In this document: piece by piece, positions 16,483 through 24,877 of the stretch
Layout: each line of letters starts with the position of its first letter
How positions within the stretch are numbered: the stretch's first letter is position 1
Origin: Azotobacter bryophylli
Lineage (GTDB): Bacteria > Pseudomonadota > Gammaproteobacteria > Pseudomonadales > Pseudomonadaceae
Direction of reading: 5' to 3'
DNA: 64,000 nucleotides
NCBI RefSeq assembly: GCF_042643485.1
Contig: NZ_JBHRSJ010000016.1
Span: forward strand, 62,001 to 126,000
Position numbers and translations under genes: made by a program
Notes under the pieces: generated by a model
The model's database searches: none
What the model saw: only the letters and a program-made list of their open reading frames with translations
Told to the model about the DNA's origin: nothing

Positions 16483-17457
16483 ATGAAGCTTCAGCAACTG
16501 CGTTACATATGGGAAGTGGCTCATCACGACCTCAATGTTTCTGCCACCGCGCAAAGTCTGTACACCTCGCAACCCGGTATCAGCAAGCAGATCCGCCTCC
16601 TCGAAGACGAGCTGGGGGTAGAGGTGTTCGCTCGGAGTGGGAAGCATCTGACCCGGGTGACGCCGGCAGGTGAGCGGATCATCACGACCGCCGGTGAGAT
16701 CCTGCGCAAGGTGGAGAGCATCAAACAGATCGCCCAGGAATTCTCCAACGAGAAAAAGGGCACGCTATCCATCGCCACGACCCACACTCAGGCCCGCTAT
16801 GCGTTGCCCAAGGTGATCAGTTCCTTCATCAAGCAGTACCCGGACGTCGCCTTGCACATGCATCAGGGCACGCCGATGCAGATCGCCGAAATGGCTGCCG
16901 ACGGAACGGTCGATTTTGCGATTGCCACCGAAGGGCTCGAATTGTTCAGCGATCTGATCATGATGCCCTGTTATCGCTGGAACCGGTGTGTGGTGGTGCC
17001 TCATGGTCATCCTTTGACCAAATTGCCCAAATTGACGCTGGAAGCGGTGGCGGAATACCCGATCGTGACCTACGTCTTCGGTTTCACCGGGCGTTCCAAG
17101 TTGGACGAGGCTTTCAGCAATCGCGGCCTGGTGCCGAAGGTGGTGTTCACCGCCGCTGATGCCGACGTCATCAAGACTTACGTGCGGCTCGGGCTCGGCG
17201 TGGGGATCGTGGCGCGGATGGCCGTGGATGAGAAACTCGATAGCGATCTGGTGGCCCTGGACGCCAGTGATCTATTCGCTTCCAGCGTAACCAAGATTGG
17301 TTTCCGGCGGGGGACTTTCCTGCGTGGATTCATGTGCGACTTCATCCAGCAGTTTGCCCCGCACCTCACGCGCGACGTTTTGACCAAGGCCATGCAGTGT
17401 CATAACAAGGCCGAGCTGGACGAGCTTTTCGAGGGCGTGGAGCTGCCGGTTTATTGA
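16483..17457 (+). CDS. cysB: LysR-type regulator of sulfur assimilation CysB
   Basis: A 324-residue LysR regulator. The N-terminal winged HTH (MKLQQLRYIWEVAHHDLNVSATAQ, with QPGISKQIRLLEDELG) is followed by the effector domain with TTHTQARYALP, QGTPMQIAEM and TYVFGFTGRSKLDEAF, characteristic of CysB. CysB activates cysteine biosynthesis genes in response to N-acetylserine. The strong SD (AGGGGGG) fixes the start. Its presumed target cysH is next door in convergent orientation. Confidence 0.96.
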   Translation: MKLQQLRYIWEVAHHDLNVSATAQSLYTSQPGISKQIRLLEDELGVEVFARSGKHLTRVTPAGERIITTAGEILRKVESIKQIAQEFSNEKKGTLSIATTHTQARYALPKVISSFIKQYPDVALHMHQGTPMQIAEMAADGTVDFAIATEGLELFSDLIMMPCYRWNRCVVVPHGHPLTKLPKLTLEAVAEYPIVTYVFGFTGRSKLDEAFSNRGLVPKVVFTAADADVIKTYVRLGLGVGIVARMAVDEKLDSDLVALDASDLFASSVTKIGFRRGTFLRGFMCDFIQQFAPHLTRDVLTKAMQCHNKAELDELFEGVELPVY

Positions 17458-17485
17458 GGCTCGGCTAAGCCCGGCGACTGAGTGG

Positions 17486-17509
17486 GGCCGCTCGCTTCAG
17501 CGAGCGGCC
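17486..17509. terminator. Hairpin between convergent cysB and cysH
   Basis: An 11-bp perfect GC-rich stem (GGCCGCTCGCT / AGCGAGCGGCC) with a two-base centre between the convergent genes. There is no clear T-run, so termination is probable from position rather than from a canonical signature. Confidence 0.5.
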
Positions 17510-17534
17510 TGCGCTCTCTCCCGGAGGATGAAAC

Positions 17535-18269
17535 TCAGCCCTTGGCAATCAGATTGCCGGCATGCAGGCCGCACTCCTTGTGTGCTTCTTCTTCCCACCA
17601 CCAGCGACCTTCGCGCTCGTGCTGGTTGGGCAGTACCGGGCGGGTGCAGGGTTCGCAGCCGATGCTGATATAGCCTCGCTCGTGCAGGGCGTTATAGGGG
17701 ATTTCCAGCATACGGATATAGCCCCACACTTCCTCGCTGGTCATCTGCGCGAGAGGATTGAATTTGTACAGAGGCTTATCCGGTTGCGAGAACGCACTAT
17801 CCAGCTCGATGACGGCGACCTGGCTGCGCGTTCCCGGGCTCTGGTCGCGCCGTTGCCCCGTTGCCCAGGCGCCGATGGTGGACAGCTTGCGTTTGAGCGG
17901 CTCGATCTTGCGGATCCCGCAGCACTCGCCATGGCCATCCTTATAGAAGCTGAACAGGCCTTTTTCCGTGGCCAGAGGTTGGAGCAAGGCGGGGTCCGGA
18001 GAGAGAATTTCGATGGTCAGGCCGTAATGCTCGCGAACTCGCTCGATGAAGCGATAGGTTTCGGCATGGAGACGGCCGGTGTCCAGGCTGAAGACCTTCA
18101 CGTTCTTGTTCAGCTTCCAGGCCATGTCCACCAAGACCACATCTTCGGCTCCGCTGAAGGAAATCCATAGGTCGTCGCCAAACTGCTCGAAAGCGAACTC
18201 CAGGATTTCCTGGGGCGATTTGCCAGCATAGGCAGTCGCCAGTTCAGTGGCATTCAAGGCTTGATTCAT
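17535..18269 (-). CDS. cysH: Adenylyl-sulfate (APS/PAPS) reductase CysH
   Basis: A 244-residue assimilatory sulfonucleotide reductase. Visible are the PP-loop-like SFSGAEDVVL, the CC pair (GECCGIRKIEPLKR) and CEPC (GCEPCTRP), which ligand a [4Fe-4S] cluster and mark the APS-using, plant-type enzyme, plus the catalytic ECGLH near the C-terminus. It reduces APS to sulfite for cysteine synthesis. The Met at 18269 (MNQALNATEL) is the family-like start; one seven codons upstream is also open. Convergent with its likely regulator cysB. Confidence 0.95.
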   Translation of the reverse strand: MNQALNATELATAYAGKSPQEILEFAFEQFGDDLWISFSGAEDVVLVDMAWKLNKNVKVFSLDTGRLHAETYRFIERVREHYGLTIEILSPDPALLQPLATEKGLFSFYKDGHGECCGIRKIEPLKRKLSTIGAWATGQRRDQSPGTRSQVAVIELDSAFSQPDKPLYKFNPLAQMTSEEVWGYIRMLEIPYNALHERGYISIGCEPCTRPVLPNQHEREGRWWWEEEAHKECGLHAGNLIAKG

Positions 18270-18373
18270 CGGGCTGACTTCCTTTGGCACGCAGATTGTT
18301 CAGAGCCGCGGATGTTAGCAAAGTGGGAATTATGCCGCTAAATAGCCAATTATGAGTCGATAGTTCTATTTCG

Positions 18374-19741
18374 TTATAAAGGTTTCTCAAGGCCTTCCAG
18401 CGTATCCATGAGGGTTTTCACCTTGGTAATGGATTCCTGGTATTCCGCCTCCCAGTCCGAGTCGGCGACGATGCCGCCGCCCCCCCAGCAGCTGACCTTG
18501 CCATCCTTGACCAGTAGGGTGCGGATGGTGATTGAGCTGTCCATCTCCCCTCGGACGTCCAGATAGAACAGCGAGCCGCAGTAGATGGATCGGCGTGTCG
18601 GTTCCAGCTCGTCGATTATCTGCATGGCGCGGATTTTCGGTGCACCGGTAATCGAACCGCCCGGAAAGCTGCCGGCGATCAGGTCCAGCGCGTCCTTGCC
18701 GCTGTCGAGGGTCCCGACAACCGAACTGACCAGATGATGGACGTTCGGGTAGCTCTCCAAGGCGAAGAGCTCGGGTACCCGGACCGTCCCGGCCCGGCAG
18801 CTACGGCTGAGATCGTTGCGTAACAGATCGACGATCATCAGGTTTTCCGCTCTGTCTTTGCTGCTACCGAGAAGCTCGTCGGCGAATGCCTGGTCCTCTT
18901 GGGCGGTGCGCCCGCGCGGGCGGGTGCCCTTGATCGGCCGGGTTTCGACCTGGCCGCGGCTGACGCGCATGAAGCGCTCGGGTGACAGGCTGAGGATGGC
19001 GCTGCCATCGCCCAGGCTCTGGAAGCCGGCGAAGGGAGTAGGGCAGGCGTTGCGCAGAGCCAGATAGGCGGCCAAGGGGGCACCCTGGCAGGTGGCCTGA
19101 AAGCGCTGGGTGAAGTTCACCTGGTAGCAGTCCCCGGCCCGGATATAGGCCTGAATGAGTTCGATGGCCTGGCGATAGCGACCGCGCTCCAGGTCTGCGG
19201 TGAAAGTGGCGGTCAATCGGAAGGGAGCGTCGGGAGCAGTGGGGGTATCTCGACTGTCGCTGAACAGCAGCCGTAGGCGTTCCCGCTCTTTCTCGTCCAG
19301 TTTCGGGTGGAAGACCAGTTGAGTGGTTTGGCGCTGGTGATCGCTGATGAGCGCCCAGGCATAGAGGCCCACGCAGGCATCGGCCAAACCGAGGTCGTCT
19401 GCCGCATTGGCGCTCAGGCATTCGAGGCGCCGGCCGAAGTCATACGAGAGGTAACCCATCAGTCCTCCGGCGAAAGGCAGCTCTCCCATAGCCTCATGTT
19501 CGTCCGAGCCCATGTCTTCGATAGCGAGGCGCAAGCGCTGGAGAAATTCCTGGCCGGACTCCCCGGGGGTAGGGGTGAATTGAGCGATCGGCCAGGCGCT
19601 GAGGAGGTCGTAGCGCCCCCGCTGGGCTGTCGGTCGGCCACTGTCGAAGAGGATCGCGCCGGGGGCATGGCGGATGCGCTCGAAATACGGGGTGGGGTTG
19701 GGATTATAGGGAATAGGGTGGATGAGACTGCTGGTGGGCAT
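18374..19741 (-). CDS. pabB: Aminodeoxychorismate synthase component I
   Basis: A 455-residue chorismate-utilising enzyme that makes 4-amino-4-deoxychorismate for folate, with ammonia from a PabA/TrpG glutaminase. Conserved blocks: YQVNFTQRF, PIKGTRPRG (the lysine site characteristic of PabB-like enzymes), ENLMIVDLLRNDL, GSFPGGSITGAPKIRAM and YCGSLFYLD. The N-terminal half is the short divergent PabB type. It is probably not anthranilate synthase, judging from PIKGT in place of PIAGT. It follows the ATP-grasp gene by about 130 bp on the same strand. Confidence 0.92.
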   Translation of the reverse strand: MPTSSLIHPIPYNPNPTPYFERIRHAPGAILFDSGRPTAQRGRYDLLSAWPIAQFTPTPGESGQEFLQRLRLAIEDMGSDEHEAMGELPFAGGLMGYLSYDFGRRLECLSANAADDLGLADACVGLYAWALISDHQRQTTQLVFHPKLDEKERERLRLLFSDSRDTPTAPDAPFRLTATFTADLERGRYRQAIELIQAYIRAGDCYQVNFTQRFQATCQGAPLAAYLALRNACPTPFAGFQSLGDGSAILSLSPERFMRVSRGQVETRPIKGTRPRGRTAQEDQAFADELLGSSKDRAENLMIVDLLRNDLSRSCRAGTVRVPELFALESYPNVHHLVSSVVGTLDSGKDALDLIAGSFPGGSITGAPKIRAMQIIDELEPTRRSIYCGSLFYLDVRGEMDSSITIRTLLVKDGKVSCWGGGGIVADSDWEAEYQESITKVKTLMDTLEGLEKPL

Positions 19742-19872
19742 TGGCGTATACGGAAATGAGGATTGGCCGATTGTAGATCGGATAAGCGCGAGCCGGGAGC
19801 CTGCGAGCCCTGAATGTGAGGATGGGAATTGTGCGGGGGCAGGCTCACCTTCGATGAGCCTGCGAGGGGGAG

Positions 19873-20862
19873 TCAGCTGGCGGGGGAGGTTGGTACGTGG
19901 CCGAACTGCTGCTGGGAAAAGCGGACGCGCTCTTCCGGGGTTTCCTTGATGTCCTGTTTAGCCAGCTCTTCCAGGCGGGCCTCCACCGCATGGGTTCGAA
20001 GCGCCAGGCCGCAGTTGTTGGCGATCTGGATATTGAGACCGGGACGGGCGTTGAGCTCGAGGATGAGAGGGCCCTTGTCCTTGTCTAGTACCATGTCGAC
20101 GCCGATATAGCCGAGGCCGCAGAGCTCATAGCAGCCGGCTGCCAGCTTCATGAAGCCGTCCCAGTTGGGCAACTGAACGCCGTCCACCGCGTTGGTGGTG
20201 TCCGGGTGCTTGGCGATCTTCTGGTTCAGCCAGGTGCCGCGCAGCGTTATGCCGGTGGCCAGGTCGACCCCTACGCCGATCGCGCCCTGGTGCAGGTTGG
20301 CTTTGCCATTGGACTGACGGGTCGGCAGACGCAGCATGCCCATCACCGGGTAGCCCATCAGGACGATGATGCGGATGTCCGGTACCCCTTCGTAGCTGAT
20401 GCTCTTGAAGATCGGGTCCGGGGTCACCCGGTATTCGATCAGTGCTCGGTCGCGCCCGCCGCCCAATGAATAGAGGCCGGAAAGAATGCTGGAGATCTGC
20501 TGTTCGATCTCCTCGTGGCTGATGATCTTGCCGGAAACGGTTTTGAAGCGACCCTCGAAGCGGTCGGCGATGACGAGAATGCCGTCGCCGCCGGCGCCCT
20601 GCGCCGGCTTGATCACGAAGTCGTTGTGGTCGGCGATGATCTCGTCGAGCTTGTCGATTTCCTTCTCGGTCGAGATGATCCCGTACATCTCCGGCACGTG
20701 GATGCCGGCCTTGATGGCGCGCTCCTTGGTCAGGATCTTGTCATCCACTATCGGGTACAGGCTGCGCTTGTTGTACTTCAGCACGTAGTCCGCATTGCGC
20801 CGGTTGATGCCCATGATGCCCTTGGCTTCCAGGGCCTTCCAGGTCTTCCAGAGGTTCATCAT
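19873..20862 (-). CDS. ATP-grasp ligase (alpha-L-glutamate ligase-like)
   Basis: A 329-residue RimK-like ATP-grasp protein. Nucleotide-binding blocks are visible (DFVIKPAQGAGGDGILVI, ALIEYRVTP) along with the metal-binding ILELNARPGLNIQ. ATP-grasp ligases of this kind join amino acids to peptides or other carboxylates. It is the last gene of a tight three-gene operon with a membrane inactive-transglutaminase protein (5 bp gap) and a periplasmic retropepsin-like protease. Such clusters have been predicted to make and process a peptide-like tag or metabolite; the real substrate is unknown. Confidence 0.87.
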   Translation of the reverse strand: MMNLWKTWKALEAKGIMGINRRNADYVLKYNKRSLYPIVDDKILTKERAIKAGIHVPEMYGIISTEKEIDKLDEIIADHNDFVIKPAQGAGGDGILVIADRFEGRFKTVSGKIISHEEIEQQISSILSGLYSLGGGRDRALIEYRVTPDPIFKSISYEGVPDIRIIVLMGYPVMGMLRLPTRQSNGKANLHQGAIGVGVDLATGITLRGTWLNQKIAKHPDTTNAVDGVQLPNWDGFMKLAAGCYELCGLGYIGVDMVLDKDKGPLILELNARPGLNIQIANNCGLALRTHAVEARLEELAKQDIKETPEERVRFSQQQFGHVPTSPAS

Positions 20863-20866
20863 CGGC

Positions 20867-22393
20867 TCAGTCCTTCAGGAAGGCTTTGAAGCGGAACAGC
20901 TCGGTCAGACGGTAGCCGCGGTAGCGACCCATCGCCAGCATGAAGCCCACCAGAATCAGCAGCACGGTCGGGAAGGTGAACACGAAGTAGGTCAGCTGGG
21001 GGATGTTCATCAGCATGTGGGCCAGCGAGGCGGCGATGAGGGTGCCCAGTGCCACCTTGAAAGCATGGCCGCCGCCACGCTCTTCCCAGGTGATCGACAG
21101 GCGTTCGATGGTCATGGTCAGGATCACCATCGGGAACAGGGCTACCGACAGGCCGCGCTCGAGGCCGAGCTTGTGGCTCAGCAGGCTGATGACCGCGATC
21201 AGCACCACGACGAAGGTCAATACCACGGACAGGCGCGGCAGCATCTGCAGCTTGAGGTGCTCCAGATAGGAGCGCAGCGACAGGCCGAGGGCGGTGATCA
21301 GGGTGAACAGGATGATGCCGAAGCCGACCTGGGTTTCACGGAACGCCAGGGCAATCAGCACCGGCGTGAAGGTCCCTAGGGTCTGGATGCCGATCAGGTT
21401 GCGCAGAATCAGGATCACCAATACGCCGATGGGGATCATGATCATGATCTGGTAGGTCTGCTGGGTTTCCAGTGGTAGTCCATAGAGGGTGTATTCGAGG
21501 AAGTCCGCATCGGTGTTCTGGTCGGTCATCTTGGCCAGACCGATGGCGTTCATCTCGCTGTTGTTGAGGGTGAAGCTGACCTGGGCCGACTTGCCCCCTT
21601 CGACGCTCACCAGGGGCTCATCACCGGTCCACCAGATCAGGCGGTCGGCTGGCAGGCCTTGTTCGCCGGTGTCGGGATTGAAATACAGCCACTTCTGCCC
21701 GTTGAAGCTGCGCAGCCAGAGCTCGGGGCGGACGGCCTGATCGGCGATCAGGCGCAGGGTATGCACGCGCTCCATCGGTACGTGAGCGATGGACAGCAGC
21801 AGTTCGATGATCCGGGCCTTGTTGCCGGTGGAGGTGTCGCCTGCCATCAGCAGCTTGACGTTGTCGTCGTTGAGGTTGTTGACGCGCTTGATCGCCTCGC
21901 TGATGAAGGTTTCCACGTCCGCCGAATGTTCGCGGATCGGTGCCAGCAAGGCTTCGGCAGCGACCTTCTCGGCCCCTTCGAGCGGAATGCTCTCGCGGAA
22001 CATGGGGCCTTCGGGCTTGGGTTGATCGCCGCTGTAGCGCTTGGTCAGCGCCAGGCGGTAGTAGAGGGTCTGCTCGCCCTTGGCGCGCCGGGCCGACCAG
22101 GTTACCCGGCGGTTGCCCTCCACCTGGTTGACGCTCACGCCGTAGTTGTTCGAAATGAAGCTCTCGTTGAGGCTGACGTAGTCCTGGGTCAGCGGCGGAA
22201 CGAACATCTGAACCTTCACGGGCTCGCGCGGATTGGCCTGAAACTCGACGCGAGCGTCGATGTTCCACAGGTCGTCGGTCTCATCCTCGGTGACCGGAAT
22301 GCCCAGGACGAAGATCTGATAGGCCGTGACCAGAACACCCAGGCTGACCAGCAGGATGATCAGGATTTTCAGATGAAGGTTGAGAGCGCGCAT
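20867..22393 (-). CDS. Inactive transglutaminase fused to seven transmembrane helices
   Basis: A 508-residue protein: one N-terminal helix (about 8-29), a periplasmic region resembling a transglutaminase but without a recognisable Cys-His-Asp triad, then a C-terminal multi-helix module (about 310-500). The domain pairing is known from a family annotated as inactive transglutaminase with 7TM. It could bind rather than cleave a peptide. It sits between the retropepsin (6 bp) and ATP-grasp (5 bp) genes in one operon, so all three probably act on the same product at the inner membrane. Confidence 0.87.
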   Translation of the reverse strand: MRALNLHLKILIILLVSLGVLVTAYQIFVLGIPVTEDETDDLWNIDARVEFQANPREPVKVQMFVPPLTQDYVSLNESFISNNYGVSVNQVEGNRRVTWSARRAKGEQTLYYRLALTKRYSGDQPKPEGPMFRESIPLEGAEKVAAEALLAPIREHSADVETFISEAIKRVNNLNDDNVKLLMAGDTSTGNKARIIELLLSIAHVPMERVHTLRLIADQAVRPELWLRSFNGQKWLYFNPDTGEQGLPADRLIWWTGDEPLVSVEGGKSAQVSFTLNNSEMNAIGLAKMTDQNTDADFLEYTLYGLPLETQQTYQIMIMIPIGVLVILILRNLIGIQTLGTFTPVLIALAFRETQVGFGIILFTLITALGLSLRSYLEHLKLQMLPRLSVVLTFVVVLIAVISLLSHKLGLERGLSVALFPMVILTMTIERLSITWEERGGGHAFKVALGTLIAASLAHMLMNIPQLTYFVFTFPTVLLILVGFMLAMGRYRGYRLTELFRFKAFLKD

Positions 22394-22398
22394 GCGTA

Positions 22399-22935
22399 TT
22401 ACTCGGCGGGGTTTGCGTCTGTGGCGCAGTCGGGTTTGCCCGCTGCGTATTTAATGCTCGGATCGACCAGGGCACCGAAGAGGCTGAGCGCGTCGGAGCC
22501 GATCAAAAGCGGGTATTGGAAGGCGCTGCGGTCGGTCAGGTTCACCTCGATGCTGCGCAGGCGTTTGCCCATGCATACGTCGAGCTTTATGACCGGGCGG
22601 GCCGTGTAGGTCTTGTCCTCTTCCGGGTCATAGTCGCCGGAGCGACGCTTTATCTTGCTGATGCGTGCCAGCGGACGCTCGATGGGGTGCGTCTTCTTGT
22701 CATCGATGGCCAGATAGAATCGAACCCAGTTTTGGCCGTCTCGCTTGAAGCGCTTGATGTCGCGTGCGCTGAGCGAGGCGGTTTGGGCTCCCGTATCCAG
22801 CTTCGCTGTGACCGCCTGGCTCAATTCGGGCAGCCAGACCTGTTCGTTCAATCCGTAGGTGGCCTTCTCGCCGGCGTGGGGTAGGCCGGGCATGAGCAGC
22901 AGGCAGGCGAGCAATGCTGTGAGCTGGAATCTCAT
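22399..22935 (-). CDS. Retropepsin-like aspartic protease (RimB/ATP-dependent zinc protease family)
   Basis: A 178-residue protein with a signal peptide (to about residue 21) and the aspartic protease motif KLDTGAQTAS with Asp47, followed by YPLLIGSDAL, the second retropepsin hallmark. Although often annotated as an ATP-dependent zinc protease, no zinc or ATP site is visible; single-domain retropepsins act as dimers. The exported location and the operon with an ATP-grasp ligase and an inactive transglutaminase suggest it trims a peptide product in the periplasm; this is inference. Confidence 0.87.
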   Translation of the reverse strand: MRFQLTALLACLLLMPGLPHAGEKATYGLNEQVWLPELSQAVTAKLDTGAQTASLSARDIKRFKRDGQNWVRFYLAIDDKKTHPIERPLARISKIKRRSGDYDPEEDKTYTARPVIKLDVCMGKRLRSIEVNLTDRSAFQYPLLIGSDALSLFGALVDPSIKYAAGKPDCATDANPAE

Positions 22936-23104
22936 AAGTCCTGTAGGCGTGTCGCTATCAGCAGGCCAGGCCTATCTATGTCGGACGGATCCAGCAGCCT
23001 GGCACGATGGTTCTGGCCAGTACGTGCGGCCGGCATTCTAGCACGGCTTTTATTGGACGAAAGGTTAGTGCCCGATTTACGTGACGCGTCTGTGAAGAGG
23101 TTAT

Positions 23105-23116
23105 AGTGTCGACAAT
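23105..23116. promoter_or_regulatory. Upstream copy of a probable GntR operator
   Basis: AGTGTCGACAAT, containing the palindrome TGTCGACA. The identical 12-mer recurs 74 bp downstream, ending at the start codon of the GntR gene. Identity over 12 bases at both positions and the central dyad fit an operator of that regulator. Confidence 0.6.
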
Positions 23117-23178
23117 CCATCTGGAATCGTTTGACAGTTTAAGCCTTATATCCTAATTTCTGGTCAGTGACTTTCAGA

Positions 23179-23190
23179 AGTGTCGACAAT
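23179..23190. promoter_or_regulatory. Downstream operator copy abutting the GntR start codon
   Basis: AGTGTCGACAAT ends at 23190, one base before the ATG at 23191. A protein bound here would block promoter clearance, or the ribosome site region (AGAAG, 23176-23180) would overlap the operator. This is the pattern of negative autoregulation. Confidence 0.6.
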
Positions 23191-23901
23191 ATGCGCGAAG
23201 CCACCATTTCGCCAAGTTTACTGCAGCATGACTCCGAAACGCTCTCGGAACATGTCTTCCGCTGTATCCAGGCCGCGATAGTGCGGGGGGAGATCGCTCC
23301 GGGCAGCAAGATCTCCGAACCCGAACTGGCTCGCACCTACGGCATCAGCCGTGGTCCCTTGCGCGAGGCCATACACCGCCTGGAAGGGCAGAAACTGCTG
23401 GTGCGGGTGCCGCATGTGGGCGCCAGGGTGGTTTCTCTCAGTCCTCAGGAACTGATTGAGCTGTACGAAATCCGCGAGTCCCTGGAGGGCATGGCATGCC
23501 GGCTGGCTGCCGAGCGGATGGGGCTGGCCGAGCTGGACGAGCTGCGCAGGGTGCTAGATACCCATGAGCGGGACGAGGCCTTCCAGGCCGGTCGCGGCTA
23601 CTACCAGCAGGAAGGCGACTTCGATTTCCATTACCGGATCATCCAGGGCAGCGGCAACCAGACGCTGGTGCGCATGCTTTGCGGAGAGATGTATCAACTG
23701 GTGCGCATGTATCGCATCCAGTTCTCCTCCACGCCCAATCGGCCTCGCCAGGCCTTCCACGAACATCACCGAATTCTCGATGCCATCGCCGACCGTGACG
23801 GCGAACTGGCCGAGCTCCTGATGCGGCGGCACATCGCCGCCTCCAAACGCAACATCGCGCGCCACTTCCAGGGCGCCTCTACCCAGACCGCCACGCAATG
23901 A
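23191..23901 (+). CDS. GntR-family (FadR subfamily) regulator of the methylcitrate operon
   Basis: A 236-residue regulator: winged HTH at about residues 12-75 (LARTYGISRGPLREAIHRLEGQ) and an all-helical FCD ligand domain with the HYRIIQGSGNQ and HEHHRILDAI metal/ligand-site histidines. It is the first gene of the propionate cluster, eight bases before prpB, and in pseudomonads this position is held by the presumed repressor of prp genes, with 2-methylcitrate or a relative as likely ligand. The ATG at 23191 is chosen over a GTG at 23167, which lacks a ribosome site. Confidence 0.9.
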   Translation: MREATISPSLLQHDSETLSEHVFRCIQAAIVRGEIAPGSKISEPELARTYGISRGPLREAIHRLEGQKLLVRVPHVGARVVSLSPQELIELYEIRESLEGMACRLAAERMGLAELDELRRVLDTHERDEAFQAGRGYYQQEGDFDFHYRIIQGSGNQTLVRMLCGEMYQLVRMYRIQFSSTPNRPRQAFHEHHRILDAIADRDGELAELLMRRHIAASKRNIARHFQGASTQTATQ

Positions 23902-23909
23902 GGTAAGTC

Positions 23910-24794
23910 ATGACCAAGAAGACTCCCGGCCAGCTGTTCCGCGAAGCCATCGCCAACGAGCATCCGCTGCAAGTGATCGGCGCGATCAACGCCAACCACG
24001 CGCTGCTGGCCAAACGCGCCGGTTTCAAGGCGATCTACCTGTCCGGTGGCGGTGTGGCCGCTGGCTCACTGGGTCTGCCTGACCTGGGCATCAACACCCT
24101 GGACGACGTGCTGACCGACGTGCGCCGCATCACCGACGTCTGCGACCTGCCGCTGCTGGTGGACATCGACACCGGCTTCGGTCCCAGCGCCTTCAACATC
24201 GAGCGTACCGTCAAGAGCCTGATCAAGGCCGGCGCCGCTGCCGCCCACATCGAGGACCAGGTCGGCGCCAAGCGTTGCGGCCACCGTCCGGGCAAGGAAA
24301 TCGTCTCCTGCGAGGAGATGGTCGATCGCGTCAAGGCTGCTGCCGGCGCCAAGACCGATCCGGACTTCTTCCTGATCGCGCGTACCGACGCCATCCAGGC
24401 CGAGGGCGTGGACGCCGCCATCGAGCGCTGCCAGCGCTACGTCGAGGCCGGTGCCGACGGCATCTTCGCCGAGGCGGCCTACGACCTGCCGACCTACAAG
24501 CGCTTCGTCGATGCACTGCAGGTGCCGGTGCTGGCCAACATCACCGAGTTCGGTGCCACCCCGCTGTTCTCGCGCGACGAGCTGGCCTCGGTCGGCGTGG
24601 CCGTCCAGCTCTATCCGCTGTCCGCCTTCCGTGCCGCCAACAAGGCTGCCGAAGCCGTCTACACCTCGATCCGCCAGAACGGCCATCAGAAGGAAGTCGT
24701 CGATCTGATGCAGACCCGCGCGGAGCTGTACGATCGCATCGGTTACCACGCCTTTGAGCAGAAGCTCGACGCGCTGTTTGCAGCCAAGAAATGA
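23910..24794 (+). CDS. prpB: 2-methylisocitrate lyase
   Basis: A 294-residue isocitrate lyase-superfamily enzyme. It cleaves 2-methylisocitrate to pyruvate and succinate in the last step of the methylcitrate cycle. Visible are VIGAINANHALLAKRAGFKAIYLSGGG, DIDTGFG, the catalytic loop KRCGHRPGKE and IARTDA. Length and motifs match PrpB. It follows the GntR gene by eight bases and precedes prpC; the 83-base gap before prpC contains a GC-rich stem (CCGGGCCGGCC... GGCCGGCTCCGG) that may stabilise or attenuate the message. Confidence 0.96.
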   Translation: MTKKTPGQLFREAIANEHPLQVIGAINANHALLAKRAGFKAIYLSGGGVAAGSLGLPDLGINTLDDVLTDVRRITDVCDLPLLVDIDTGFGPSAFNIERTVKSLIKAGAAAAHIEDQVGAKRCGHRPGKEIVSCEEMVDRVKAAAGAKTDPDFFLIARTDAIQAEGVDAAIERCQRYVEAGADGIFAEAAYDLPTYKRFVDALQVPVLANITEFGATPLFSRDELASVGVAVQLYPLSAFRAANKAAEAVYTSIRQNGHQKEVVDLMQTRAELYDRIGYHAFEQKLDALFAAKK

Positions 24795-24877
24795 CCGACA
24801 CCCGGGCCGGCCTGTGCAGGGCCGGCTCCGGGTACAGAACAAGAGAAACACTCAACCGGATTTAGGAGAACCGAGCG

